A stretch of 64,000 nucleotides of DNA from Neocallimastix lanati (nom. inval.). Taxonomy: Eukaryota; Neocallimastigomycota; Neocallimastigomycetes; Neocallimastigales; Neocallimastigaceae. The DNA lies in NCBI GenBank assembly GCA_016946835.1, contig JACVTC010000001.1, positions 1,763,501 through 1,827,500 of the forward strand, in the 5' to 3' direction. Each line of letters begins with the position of its first letter. Within the stretch, counting starts at the first letter, position 1. The notes beneath the pieces were generated by a model. That model made no database searches, was not told the DNA's origin, and saw nothing but the letters and a program-made list of their open reading frames with translations. Both the position numbers and the translations under genes were made by a program. Shown piece by piece: positions 23,990 to 38,640 of the stretch.

Positions 23990-24331
23990 ATACATTTTAC
24001 AGTTAATATATATATAAAAAAAATAAAGTCTTTTATATTATTCAATAATATTTATTACATACATAAATAAGCAATGAGTATTAAAATGTAATTTTAAAAA
24101 AAAAAAATAACGAAAAATTCATTAATTTTTAATTATAAGAGATATAAGAATTTCTTAAATAAGTTTTAACAATATTTCGTCTTTAATAAATATTTTACTG
24201 AAAGCTATACGAATAAAAGTATATGATATATGTATTACATTTTACTTATCATATAAGGTTACATAAACAAGATGAAATTTATGAAATGTTTTTTATTTAA
24301 TTTTAAATTTTATTTTACATTTGATTTATTA

Positions 24332-24368
<37 letters not shown>

Positions 24369-25100
24369 ATTGTTTTTTATACAAATAATATTATATTTAA
24401 TAATTATAGGTAAAAAGCTATCAATTATCATTTTATTATATATATCATATTATCAAGAATAGTTAATAAATATTATAGTATCAAATAAAATATACTAAAA
24501 CATTTATATTTTCTATCTTATTAATATGCAGTATATCTTCAGTAAAAAATAAAAAAAAAAAAAATATTAATTCAAAATTTATTTTATAATTTTTTAAGTT
24601 CAAAAATTAATTCAAATACATTGGGCATTAATAATATTTTTTGTATAAAAAAAAAAGATAATTAGGTATGTTTATATAAATTAGTTCTTTATGTTCAAGG
24701 ATTTCAAATATTTTCATATAATTTTAATTAATATAAAAACAAAATGTAACAATATTTTATTTCTTTATTCTGATTTCTTTATTTAATATAATATATATTT
24801 GTTAAAAAAAAAAAAAAAAAATAATGATTATTAGCCAATATGATAATAATATCAAAAATTATCTTTTAAATATCAGTTTTAATAAGAAGGGAATGATTTT
24901 AAAAAAATTAATAAATAAATAAATAAATAAATAAAAGAGAGAGAAAATTAATATATTTAGATATTAGATTTATATACCTATATTAATATTAATAATTAAA
25001 ATTAATTCCATCAGAAAAAATATAAATATATTCATTATATAATTTTATCTTTTAAACAATTTTTTTTTTTTTTTTTTTTTTTTTTGATAAAACTGTTTAT
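23531..25100. other. Intergenic AT desert
   Basis: Long A/T runs (about 23957-23989 and 25060-25085), TA repeats at ~24331-24352 and a TAAA block at ~24909-24934. No gene, RNA or mobile element is recognised. Confidence 0.6.
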
Positions 25101-25355
25101 TTATAAATGTGATTTAATATAATAATTTTTTTTACTAAATATTATAATATTTAAATCGATTAGGCTATATTTTAAAAAAATTAATTTTAAGGAATTAACT
25201 TCTTCGGAAGTTTGAATAATTACTGATTTTAAAGGAAATATTATCATTTCATAATTATTATCTATTAATTTATCTTGTATATTCGTTATTACATTAATAA
25301 ATAAATATTCAATAGGCTTTTTAAATATGTAATACAAAATAAATGTGTTTTTCAT
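25101..25355 (-). CDS. Doubtful 84-residue open frame
   Basis: Starts MKNTFILYYIFKKPIEYLFI and contains FPLKSVIIQTSEEVNSLKLI. Composition is less repetitive than random AT noise, but there is no recognisable domain, no flanking exon and no clear promoter. It may be a relic or chance. Confidence 0.15.
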   Translation of the reverse strand: MKNTFILYYIFKKPIEYLFINVITNIQDKLIDNNYEMIIFPLKSVIIQTSEEVNSLKLIFLKYSLIDLNIIIFSKKNYYIKSHL

Positions 25356-25659
25356 TAGAGATTATGAAATTCTTACAATTGAATATCATCTAAATTGAAG
25401 TATATATATATAAAGCAATATAGATATATTTATATATTAAAAAAACATTTTATAAAATTGATATTTGTAATGTTTCACTATTAATATAATTTATAACCGC
25501 TAAAATCCAATATACTGAATCTATTTTAACTTACAAAATTAATATATATTATTGAAGATTTTACACTTATTGATTATATGGCCATTAATTATATGAAATA
25601 AATTTTATTAACATAAAAAAAAAAGATTCCTAATTTTTTTTTTTTTTATTTCGGGTGTT

Positions 25660-25800
25660 GTGTATCGCCCTTATTTTCAGTCCCCTCCCCTCAAGGACAT
25701 GGGAATATTGTGGTAGTCATAACATTTATGTATGCTTTTCGTATAGGCAGATTATGAGTATCAGTAAGATATTCTCAAAATAAAATATTTTTTCGTTTTT
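25660..25800 (-). mobile_element. LINE-type 3' tail with poly-A, degraded
   Basis: On the minus strand a GC-richer block ends ATACACAACACCCGAAAT and runs into poly-A (plus strand poly-T at 25637-25650). It aligns by eye with 33733-33860: TGACTACCACAATATTCCCA against TGATTACTACAACATTCCTA, then the GAGGGGAGGGG region. A poly-A tail and a dispersed copy indicate a retroposed 3' end. Confidence 0.55.
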
Positions 25801-27397
<1,597 letters not shown>

Positions 27398-29533
27398 ATG
27401 CGTTCATCAATACTTAAGTTATCACTTTCAACATTAGCTTTATTAGCCGGTAAAACCTTTGCTGATGCATCATACAACTTAAAAAGTCATTCACTCGCTC
27501 CACCATATATTAGTAAATTTCAAATATTTAATCTTCATCATATATAGATTCATCATAATATAATAACTGTATAATTATAATATTATAATATAATATTAAA
27601 GATTTATTTCTATTATTAGTAAATAATTTTGAAATAAATAATAATTCAAAATTTTTAATAGCTATTAAATAAAATATATTATAATAATTTATATATCTAT
27701 TTATTTATTGAATTTTAAAATAATTAAAAAAATGTAAATTAAAAAAATATTTAAATACCTCGGTTAAAAACATTATTTAATCTAATTTAAATTTATAACT
27801 TCTGTTTTATTATTTTTAAAATGTTTTTTATTAAACTTTTTACAAAAATACAGCTGATGGTTTATATAATAGGTAATATATAATAGACAATTTATATATA
27901 AGTATATTTAATATAAAAAGATTTTCTTAAAAGAAAAGAATATAAAAATAAAATAAAATAAAATAATAAAAAAAAAGCTTGATGAAAATATAATATGTTA
28001 AATAGTGTCTATATAATAATTTATGAAAAATGAATATCATAATTATATAATAAATTAGATGGTGGGATTTTGGGGGTTCTGCAGTTGTTGAAATCAACAA
28101 ATATGTTCGTTTAACTTCAAATCAAAATTCTCAACAAGGTTGGTTATGGAGTAGAGCTCCACTTACAGCTCAAAACTGGGAAATTGAATTTGAATTCAGA
28201 GTAAGTATAATAAATTTGAAGAAACAAAATGAAAAATAATAAAATGAAATATTAAACAGTAAATCAATAATATATATTATTAACAAAAAAATTTTTTTTC
28301 TTTGTTGAATTAATTTAGGTTGGTGAAATTAATGGTAAAGATCATCTTTTTGGAGATGGTTTTGCCTTTTTCTATGCGTCTGAAAGAGCTACACTTGGTC
28401 CAGTTTTCGGAAGTAAGGATTACTTCAATGGTTTAGGTGTCTTTTTTGGTAAATATTTATTTGAAGATTTATTATAGAAATAAAATACATATATATATAT
28501 ATTTTAAATTACCAAAATTTATCTAATGTAAATATATATGCATTTGTTAAATAATTACTTTTAATATGTATGTATTCTTAATAAAAGATACTTATCCAAA
28601 TTCTAGACATAAGTTTTCCTTCCCAAGAGTTATGCCAATGATTGGTGATGGTAAAACATCTGTAAGTATTTTATCATTAACGCTATTGTATAACGAATTA
28701 TTAATATAAATATTAATAATTAATTATGCATTAATTATATATTAGTATGATAGTGAACATGATGGTGATGCAAACAATATGATGCTTGGTTGTTCTGCTG
28801 ATTTCGTAAGTGCTTTTATTATTTATTATTTACTAGTATATATATATAGAGAGGAAATGAATAATAATTAACTTTTTCATAAAAATAAATATATTAAAAT
28901 AAATACAGCGTGACAAGAAATTCCCAACTAAAGCTCTTATCAGATATAAGAAAGGGGAATATGTTGAAGTACATAATATCAATAAAAATATATAATTATA
29001 AAATTATAAAAAATTTACATATAATTGTTAGAAAGTATAATTAATTATCATATTTTAAATAGGTTTTATTACAAATTAAGAATGATCAAACTTACCAAAC
29101 ATGCTTTACTGTTCAAAATGTTACTTTACCAACTATCGGTTACATTGGTTTTACTTCCAACACTGGTGATGCTTATGATATTCATGATATTCTTTCAGTC
29201 GAAACCAAGGGTTTCATTATTGTAGGTTTCATATATAAATATATATATATATTTAATATTTTTTAATAAATCCTATTTAATTTAATAAAAACTAATATCT
29301 CTTTATATATATGGTTGATAAAATAGCCAAGTAAAAGAGTTAGAAAGAACCAACCACCACAACCTCAAAATTCCCATCATGGTATTCACAGCCAATATAA
29401 TAATCAAGAAGAAACTGGATTTGGTTTCTTATTCTGGTTAATAGTCATTAGTGTTATACTTGGTATTGGTTATGTTGTTTACACTAAGAAAATAGCAAAC
29501 AACAATAGAAAAGATAATGCTAAATTATTTTAG
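27398..29533 (+). CDS. L-type lectin cargo receptor (VIP36/ERGIC-53-like)
   Basis: Leguminous-type lectins of the early secretory pathway bind high-mannose N-glycans on cargo and cycle between ER and Golgi. Nine exons give 321 residues: 27398-27512, 27854-27872, 28059-28200, 28319-28448, 28588-28661, 28746-28805, 28909-28968, 29063-29221, 29327-29533. All introns are GT-AG and the lengths sum to a clean frame. It has an N-terminal signal peptide (LSTLALLAGKTFADA), then WWDFGGSAVVEINKYVRLTS, GDGFAFFYASERATLGPVFG, FGSKDYFNGLGVFFDTYPN, GCSADFRDKKFPTKALIRY and GFTSNTGDAYDIHDILSVET, the conserved lectin blocks including the calcium/sugar Asp-Asn region. One transmembrane helix follows (FLFWLIVISVILGIGYVVY), then a short basic tail (KKIANNNRKDNAKLF). 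Exon 2 is only 19 nt and encodes TDGLYN(R), bridging SLAPPYI to WWDFGG. Length matches VIP36. Confidence 0.93.
27854..27872 (+). other. 19-nt microexon of the lectin gene
   Basis: CTGATGGTTTATATAATAG lies between ...TACAG and GTAATATATA. Exon 1 ends with one spare base and exon 3 needs one base before TGG TGG; without this exon they cannot join in frame. With it the protein reads PPYITDGLYNRWWDFGG, matching family spacing. Confidence 0.85.
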
Positions 29534-30746
<1,213 letters not shown>

Positions 30747-31340
30747 ATGGATAACCAATATCAACAATGGCAGCAATCACAACCTGCTTATTCATTTATT
30801 CATTCTCCGCAACCACAGAGAATGCAATCCAATAATTACGATCCCTATCAACAGCAACAATCTTTCCAACAACAACAAACTGAAAATATGAATCAATCTT
30901 TTCAGCAATCACAGCATTCTCAACAACCAGCCATGAATAATGGATACTTCCAAGTACCAAATCAACCGAACATGCAATATCAACAAAATAATAATAATTT
31001 TATGGGTGGGAATAATCAATCATTTGACCAACAAAATCAAGAACATAAACCATTCCAAAATTTTCTTGGTAATAATTTTTTAAATGATCCTACTACTCAA
31101 CTGGGTTTCCAAATCGGTCAAAAAGCTTTTGAATCAGGAGCTGAAATTGTCAATCAAAATGTAAGATGGATTAACAATTTTAAATAATAATGATAATACA
31201 TAAAAATAAAATTACATATATTATATTAATGGGAAAGATGAAATAAAATAAAATACTAAATAAGTAGCATTGTATAAAAAAAATTTTTTTTTTCAAAATA
31301 TAAATTTTCCCTTTTCAATGTTAAGGAACAATTATTTATT

Positions 31341-31380
<40 letters not shown>

Positions 31381-32316
31381 AAGAAATCATTAAGTTTTTA
31401 TATAAACATTAACCAACTTTTTATAAATATACAATATATTTTATTATCGTATAATTTATAGTTAAATCGTTGGTTTAATCCACAAAGTTTGAAGAAATAT
31501 TTTGATGTTACAAATTCATTTGTATTTAAAAAATGTGGTCTTGTATTATTTCCATTCCGTCATAAGGTTAACTATTATTCAATAATTATTATTAATTATG
31601 TATTGTTTGCTAAATTTGCAAATTAACTATTCAAAAATAAAAAAAAAAAAAAAAAAAAAAAAAAGGGAATAAGTCAAATAATAATAATAATAATTTTTTT
31701 AATTAAAAATTTTATATAGTCTTGGGCTAGAATAGGAAGACGCAATGAACAAACAGGAAAAATGGATTTCAGCTCTCCAAGAGAGGATATTAATTCACCT
31801 GATTTATATATTCCTGGTATATATTGATATTAACTTTAATTACAATAAATAATAAGACGTAATAATGATATTAATGCTAATATTGATATATAAATATATA
31901 TGTATAAATATATATGAAATTTGACATAAAATTAAATTATTAGTAATGTCATGTGTTACCTATATTATATTGTGTGCTATTACTATGACTACTGCAGGAG
32001 AGTAAGTTAATTAAAGAAATGATATAATAGCAATAATGATAAAAAGAATATTAAATAGATATTAACAATTATCATTAATATTCATTTTATTAATTCATTT
32101 ATTAATTATATAGATTTAATCCAGAAGTTCTTGGAGCGACTTCACTAAAAGTTTTCTCATTATTAGTTGGTGAAGTTTTACTTATGAAATTTATATGTTA
32201 CTTAATGAGTATTTCAGCAGATGTTGCTTTTCTTGATCTAATTGCATACTCTGGATATAAATTCGTTGGGTAAAGATAATTTTATATAAATTTAATTAAA
32301 AAATCTTTTATCTTTT

Positions 32317-32355
<39 letters not shown>

Positions 32356-32425
32356 TAAAATAAAAAAAAAATAAAAAAAAAAAAAAATCTTAAATGACTA
32401 TTCATTTATTTTAATTTAAATAATA

Positions 32426-32461
<36 letters not shown>

Positions 32462-32923
32462 ACAAATTATATAAAAAAAAATGAATAAAATGAAATATTT
32501 ATTTATATAGAGTTATTTTTGTTTCAATATTAAATCATCTTACTTCAAAAGTCATAACTTATTTAATATATACATATATTAGTCTAGCACTTGGATTCTT
32601 TATGGTAAATTTTAACAATTTATTTAATTATTTTTATATATTTATATATATTTATTTATTTATTAATTTATATTTATTTATATATATATTTATTTATTTA
32701 TACTTATTATTTTGTTATAATTATTATTATTATAATTTAATAATCTTTATTAAATTTATAAATATATAATCAATAATATTAATTAAAATAGTTAAGATCA
32801 ATGAAGTATTTTGTTTTAACAGATCAATCATTATCAACAAATACTCAACGTAGAAATAAAATACATTTCCTTTTCTTTATTGCCTTAATGGAAATTGTTA
32901 TTTCATGGTTTTTAATTGTTTAA
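30747..32923 (+). CDS. YIF1: YIF1-family Golgi/ER transport protein
   Basis: YIF1 partners YIP1 and Rab/Ypt GTPases in ER-to-Golgi vesicle transport and sits in Golgi/ERGIC membranes. Seven exons give 351 residues: 30747-31160, 31462-31566, 31720-31816, 31944-32001, 32114-32269, 32511-32604, 32792-32923. All have GT-AG introns and consistent phase. The first ~110 residues are Gln/Asn-rich, cytosolic and probably disordered. The conserved core follows: QLGFQIGQKAFESGAEIV, RWFNPQSLKKYFDVTNSFV, LVLFPFRHKSWARI, DINSPDLYIPVMSCVTYI, FNPEVLGATSLKVF, DLIAYSGYKFVGVI, LRSMKYFVLTD. About five membrane helices end at FLIV with a very short C-terminus, as in the family. The start is the first ATG after a poly-A leader. 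Confidence 0.93.
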
Positions 32924-33219
32924 ATTAATATTAGAAATATCTAATTTTAAATAATTATTAATAGATAGAATTGCAATTATAAAAAAAAAATAAAATAAAA
33001 TAAAATAAAATAATATAAAATAAAATAAAATAAAATAAAATAAAATAGAATTCTTAATATATATAATATATATAATGTTTAAATTTAATAATAATAGTAA
33101 TAATTAAATACTAATATTAAACCCCTCCAAAACAAAAAAAATATTTTATTTTATTTTATAAGATACAAAATTAATTACTTTTTCGTTAGTTAAGATAATA
33201 GCAATTAATTATTAAAATA

Positions 33220-33261
<42 letters not shown>

Positions 33262-33715
33262 TAATAAATAATAAAATTGAATAATTAAAATTAAATAAAA
33301 AAAAATGAAGAATAAGACATTTATTTTAATAATTATAACTAAATTTTGTTATTAATATTTTATAATTTTTATTTAGACAGAGAAAATGTAATAAAGCTCC
33401 TAAAGCATATAAATTAGGAGCATAGAAACATATTTTATAAGTCAACCTTGTTTAGAAGGAGGTTCAAATATTTTAATCGTGGTATTTTCAAATGTAATTT
33501 TAAATGATTATAAAAATAATAATATAAAATGTTATATTATTGAATATGTTAAATTTTTGGAATTAACGAAATTATATTAAAATATTTAATGTTTAATGTA
33601 AATAAAGATAAATAAATAAATAGTATGATATAAAGTATGTGTGTAATTATTTATTAGTAATTATATTAAATATTTTATTATAAATAAATATTACCTTTAA
33701 GAATAATTATTTTTT
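32924..33715. other. Intergenic; perfect hairpin at 33396-33421
   Basis: GCTCCTAA (33396-33403) and TTAGGAGC (33414-33421) form a perfect 8-bp stem with a 10-base loop in otherwise AT-only DNA. A pentanucleotide block TAAAA lies at ~32990-33046. No protein-coding sequence is seen. Confidence 0.5.
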
Positions 33716-33880
33716 TTTTTTTTTTTTCATTTCCGGTGTGTACCGTCTTTGGTTCCAGCCCTCTCCCCCTCTTAGGAGCAATAGGAATGTTGTAGTAATC
33801 ACACACTTCCATAAAGGCTGAATTGTCCCTTCTAGACGATCTTACTGAGTGTTCAGCATTGGCGCTCTAACATGCATATT
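33716..33880 (-). mobile_element. LINE-type 3' end with poly-A tail
   Basis: The minus strand has an open segment reading ANAEHSVRSSRRDNSAFMEV then YYNIPIAPKRGRGLEPKTVH and TGNE, followed at once by poly-A (plus-strand poly-T 33710-33727). Related degraded copies are at 25660-25800 and, for the NAENAVRQG part, 59515-59650. I infer the C-terminal end of a non-LTR retrotransposon ORF inserted with its tail. Confidence 0.55.
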
Positions 33881-34444
33881 ATTAGAAAGAATTTTTCTAG
33901 AATAAAAAGATTAATATATTAATTATATTTGTTATTTATCCTATTATAAATTATTATTATTATTATTATTATTATTATGTTTTATTGATATATTCTTTAA
34001 TAATATTAAATTTAATCATTATACTAAATGATAATAATCAGATATAACTATCATTAATTGAGTCTATCTTTATTTGTAAAATTATATAATTAATTGAATT
34101 TTAAAAAAAAAAAAAAAAAAATTTTTTTATAAAATATTTGAGTTGTTGAAAATTTAATTTTATATCACGTGACATATATGTTTTTTGAAATAAAGATGAT
34201 AGATATTTTAAAAATTATTATTGACAAAAAAATATAAATTTAATATTCAATAGTTATTATTAAATATACAAATATGCCAATACACATAAACCAATTTGTT
34301 TTATATCATTATATAATTAATAAAAGATTAATACTTTTTTTCATTAACAAAAATAAAAGATATCATTCATATAATATTTTCTAGATAAAAAATAAATATT
34401 TAACTAAATAATAATTAAATAAATTAACTTTAGTTGAATAAGAG
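33881..34444. other. AT-rich spacer with (ATT)n
   Basis: ATT repeat at about 33951-33977. Nothing else is recognised. Confidence 0.55.
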
Positions 34445-34893
34445 TCACATTTTTATTAATAAATCAAAATAATACACTCTTCTTATAAAATAAGAATTAA
34501 CAAAATAAATATAAATTAAATTAAAAATAAAACAGAAAAATTTTATAATATTAATTTTATATTGGTAGTCCTTAAGCATGTCTGTGTAGTAAGAATTATC
34601 ATCAATAATATCAGTATACATCCACTCTTGCTTATAATCCTTACAAGATACCAAATACTGGTATTTATTTTGCTGTTTTCTAGAACCTAAGATATGAATT
34701 ATTGTCTTATCTCCCGTAGGAGCTGGTACCAAACTATTGGATAGTTCTAGAGCACTGACATGAATCACTGGGTATATGTTTGGATATGGAGAACAGCTAA
34801 TATCTAGCTCGTAATTTTTCTTTGTTTCGTCTACATCTATCACTTTGAAAGGACCGAATTTCCTGGCATATAAATTGTAAAAGGGTAGAGCAT
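34445..34893 (-). pseudogene. Ty3/gypsy integrase tail with chromodomain
   Basis: The minus strand reads LYARKFGPFKVIDVDETKKN, then NIYPVIHVSALEL, which is the GPF/Y module that ends chromovirus integrases (KFGPFxV ... HPVFHVS). It continues YQYLVSCKDYKQEWMYTDI and SYYTDMLKDYQ, a chromodomain-like Y-L-V...W pattern that targets integration to marked chromatin. Upstream domains are missing; the fragment is cut at about 34893 where a retroposon begins. Relic. Confidence 0.75.
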
Positions 34894-35336
34894 AATAATT
34901 TTACTTATATTATTATTGGGGGATAATAATAAAAGTAAAATTTTAATAGAAAATAGAGAATTAAATCCAAAATTAGTCTTTCCAGTTTTTATCCTGGTGG
35001 TTGGTACTTGGGACTAATACACATAAGGTTTATGGATTGACCCTTTCTGAATTTATATGGGGTGATTCTCATCCTCCAAGGTTGGTTTTCTCTATAAATG
35101 AAATTGGTGTTCTTTCATCATGGTAAATATTCCTGTTGCTGGACTATATAAATGCTAGTACAGAGAGCACTTAATCTATGAGAGGATTAGTGTAGTATTG
35201 TTCTTCCCTGGATGATGGTCATTGTAAGAAGAACCATTGTCCCCAAAACTGAAGAACAAAAAATCTTTTGAGAGTCTGATATGCTTAAGGGAGAAATTGG
35301 AGGCTCTATTGTTCAATCTTTTTGTTAATCCTAGTC

Positions 35337-35363
<27 letters not shown>
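34894..35363 (+). mobile_element. Non-autonomous poly(A) retroposon, copy 1
   Basis: A GC-richer block without long open frames ends GTTAATCCTAGTC followed by A27 (35337-35363). Its middle part (TTCTGAATTTATATGGGGTG, TCTCATCCTCCAAGG, CTATAAATGAAATTGG) aligns with the minus strand of 56440-56725. Dispersed copies, no coding capacity and a poly-A end fit a SINE-like or deleted LINE-like retroposon. I see no convincing tRNA-type A and B boxes. Confidence 0.55.
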
Positions 35364-35367
<4 letters not shown>

Positions 35368-35560
35368 AAAATTAAAACATATTTCAAATATCATTTTAAT
35401 AAAGATAATATTGAAAAAAATTTTACTAAAATTAAAATATATTAATTTAGAAAATATGCTAGTTGATACATTGACAAAAAGTGTTAATGGAACTAAAATG
35501 AATATTTGCAAATCAAATTTTCATTACTAATGGAGAATGATTTGAGGGGAGTTCTAAAGT
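35364..35560 (+). pseudogene. Copia RNase H C-terminal relic
   Basis: Reads KLKHIS then, after frame damage, LKYINLENMLVDTLTKSVNG and TKM. This matches the end of the full copia element here (LEYINTERMLADPLTKDFNG, PKM). GATTTGAGGGGAG just downstream of the stop is a polypurine tract, so the 3' LTR once began near 35550. It abuts the poly-A of the preceding retroposon. Confidence 0.8.
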
Positions 35561-36296
35561 ATAATTTAATATTAATGAATAGATTAAATAATCTAGATTA
35601 AAAATCAAATATTAAAAAAATATAAATCATAAATATATCATTTAAATTAACATAAATAATTTTTACATATTTCTATGTAAAAAATATTCTATACTTTTAT
35701 ATATATCTCTAATATTTATTAATACTCGTATGAAATAATTTCTAAAATAAAAAATAAATGTATTATAAAATAATTAATGTAAAATTTATTATAAAAAATA
35801 AAGGAAATAAACTATAAATACAATAAAAGTTCTTGTAAATAAATTGATTTACAATTAAATATATAAGAAAACCAAAAAGAAAAAGTTCAATTTATTTATA
35901 TATTTGAACAAAAAAAAAAATTTATATATATATATATTATTTAAAATAATTAAAGGTTATATTTATTTTCAATTTTTTTATTTTTATCCATAATGAAATA
36001 GGAAATTAGTTTATAAAATTCAAAAATAATAATACTTTAATTTATTAAGATATAATATATTAATCTTTTTTTTAAAAAAAAAAAATAAAATAAAATAAAA
36101 TAAAATAAATTATATACCTATGAAGAGCAAAAGTTAAAACATATATATATATTATTATTATTATTATTATTATATTTTGAACTTTACAATTTTAAATTTT
36201 TTTTATTTTTATACATATTGAAATTATTGAAATAGGAAAATAATTTATAAAATTCAAAAAAAATAATACATTTATTTATTAAGATATAATAAATTG

Positions 36297-36330
<34 letters not shown>

Positions 36331-36534
36331 CAATAAATTATACATATTAAGAATAAAAATTATAAAAAAATTATAATATTCATAATATATTTTAAGCATA
36401 ATAATTTTAAACTTTATAAAGAGAAATTTCCTTTTTTTTTTTTGTCAATTAAGAAAAATTAAAAAATTAATAAAACTATGACAAAAAAAAAAATATGTAT
36501 ATATATCTATAAAATAATATAATGTATAAATAAA
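35561..36534. other. Intergenic; ~150-bp diverged direct repeat
   Basis: The block at about 35955-36075 (GAAATAGGAAATTAGTTTATAAAATTC ... AAGATATAATATATTAATC, quoted in parts) recurs diverged at about 36200-36300. TAAAA and ATT repeats and a poly-T at 36299-36330 are also present. No gene. Confidence 0.5.
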
Positions 36535-37451
36535 ATGTATAAAACTTTAGTTTTTCAAATTGGAAGATTATTTTGTTTCTCAATGGCAGTACCTTCACCA
36601 TACGTTTATTTAAATTCATTTATAAATTCTGGTCATATATATTCCAATCAAAGAAGTCATTCAAATTCAATACCACAAATGTCCTATATACCATTTGCAT
36701 TAAAATTAGCAGCATTATCTTATGCATGTAGTTCTTGGACAAAAGCCTCACTAATTTTACAACAACAATTTCAAATTATAACTACTAAAAGTATTCTTAC
36801 AGAAAATGAAAAAAAAATAGTTTCTGGATTTCATATCTCAGTTACTTATCTTTTATTAAGATTTTTTCATCAAAAAGTAATTTTTGAAATTTATTGAATT
36901 ATATATATATAAAATGTTAATATTAAAATATAAAAAGTTTTTTTTAATTATACAAGAAAATATTTATTGAATGAAATAATATTTCTTTCTTTTTTTTTTA
37001 TTTTTTTTTTTTTTTTTTTTTTTTATTATTATTATTATTTCCTTTGTATTTTTACCTAATATATATTAACAATTATAATATTTTTAAAAATATGCATATA
37101 TCTAATAACTTTATTAATACTATTATTAGAGTGGAACATTAATAAATTTAAAAGAAGGAGGAAGATTCGAAAAGTTAAATTTATTTTCTTCAAAATTACT
37201 TATACCATTAATTATTGGTTTAATAATATGTACTATAATTGAAGAAAGTGGTTTATTATTACTTTTACAAATAACCTCCGGTTCAAGGAGGGTTTATTCA
37301 ATTTCTGGAAAAAATGCTATTAAAGTAGAAGGTTTTAGAGATGAAGCCTTAAAATCTAATAATAGTTAGTATTTTTTTTTTTTTTTAAGAAAAAGAAAAT
37401 AAAAATAAAAAATAATACTAATAATAATAGTAATATAATATTCATAATATT

Positions 37452-37497
<46 letters not shown>

Positions 37498-38135
37498 AGC
37501 ATAATTAATTAAATTTATCAATTCAAAATATTTATATTTAATTCATAAATTTTATATATCATTTAAAAATCTATCATAAAAGAAAAAAATAATAATTTTA
37601 AAAAAGATATTGAAAACAAATCAAAAGAAGAAGAAAAGGCGAAAAATGAAATATTACAAAAAAATAATAATGAAATAAATAGATCAAATGATTCACTATC
37701 AATTTATTCAAATAATAAACATGAAAAGGAAACAGAAGGGAATGAAGAAGAAGAAGAAGAAGAAGAAGAAGATAATAAAAAAGAAAAGGAAAAAGAAAAA
37801 GAAATGAAAGAGGAAAAAAAGGAAAATACAGAATATTCCGAGGAAAAAGAAGGTATTTCTAAGAAAGAAAAATTTTATCATGATGATTGTTGTGTCTGTC
37901 TCGGTTCATGTGAATATCCTCAAATGGAAACTTTTTGTGCTTCAGAAACCCATGTTGCTCATAGTCAATGTATGCTTAAATGGTTACAGGCATCAAAAAA
38001 AAGGCAATGTCCTCTATGTCGGTAAATATTTCTAATATATAAATTTATTTATTTATATTTATATATTATATTGCATAATATAAAAAAAATTTTTTTTCAT
38101 TATTAATGTATTTATTTATTTATTTATTAATGTAT

Positions 38136-38206
<71 letters not shown>

Positions 38207-38467
38207 TTCTGTATAAACTATATATATATATATATATATATTAGACAACCTCTTCAAGTATCTATCATTAGTGAATCAATGCATGATTATATATACGGAT
38301 ACCCACCACTTTATAAAATTATACAGAGAAATATTGATTGGAAATGCTTCTTAAAGAGAACAGGTATTACCCTTTCAGTAACAATTAGTTTGTTACTTAT
38401 ATTAAAATTACGAATGATGACTACCTATTGTAAATATAATAATCTCCGTTATTCATCATCAGCCTAA
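36535..38467 (+). CDS. RING-finger membrane protein (putative E3 ligase)
   Basis: Likely an integral-membrane ubiquitin ligase. Four exons give 412 residues: 36535-36876, 37130-37364, 37583-38021, 38245-38467, with GT-AG introns and consistent phases. N-terminal membrane segments include YIPFALKLAALSYACSSW and LLIPLIIGLIICTII. A highly charged Lys/Glu-rich linker with a Glu run follows. Then comes a RING-like zinc site at ~280-335: CCVCLGSC, FCASETHVAHSQCMLKWLQ, CPLC. A final helix is TGITLSVTISLLLILKL. The spacing C-x4-H-x2-H-x2-C is wider than the usual C-x-H-x2-H-x2-C of RING-H2. There is a long (TTTA)n tract in intron 3 (about 38109-38206). The family is recognisable as a RING membrane protein, but I cannot name an orthologue or substrate. 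Confidence 0.85.
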
Positions 38468-38599
38468 TTTATTAAATTTATAAGTAATAATACTAAATAG
38501 ATAAAGGAAAAATAAACATGTTCTCTTAAATTTGTTAATAATCTTTATTATTTTCAATTATTATATTTAAAATAATGATAATAAACTCAAGTATTTTCT

Positions 38600-38640
<41 letters not shown>

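Noticed and set aside
33440-33480. GGAGGTTCAAATATT resembling a tRNA T-loop
   Set aside because: No pairing T stem, acceptor stem or anticodon arm around it.
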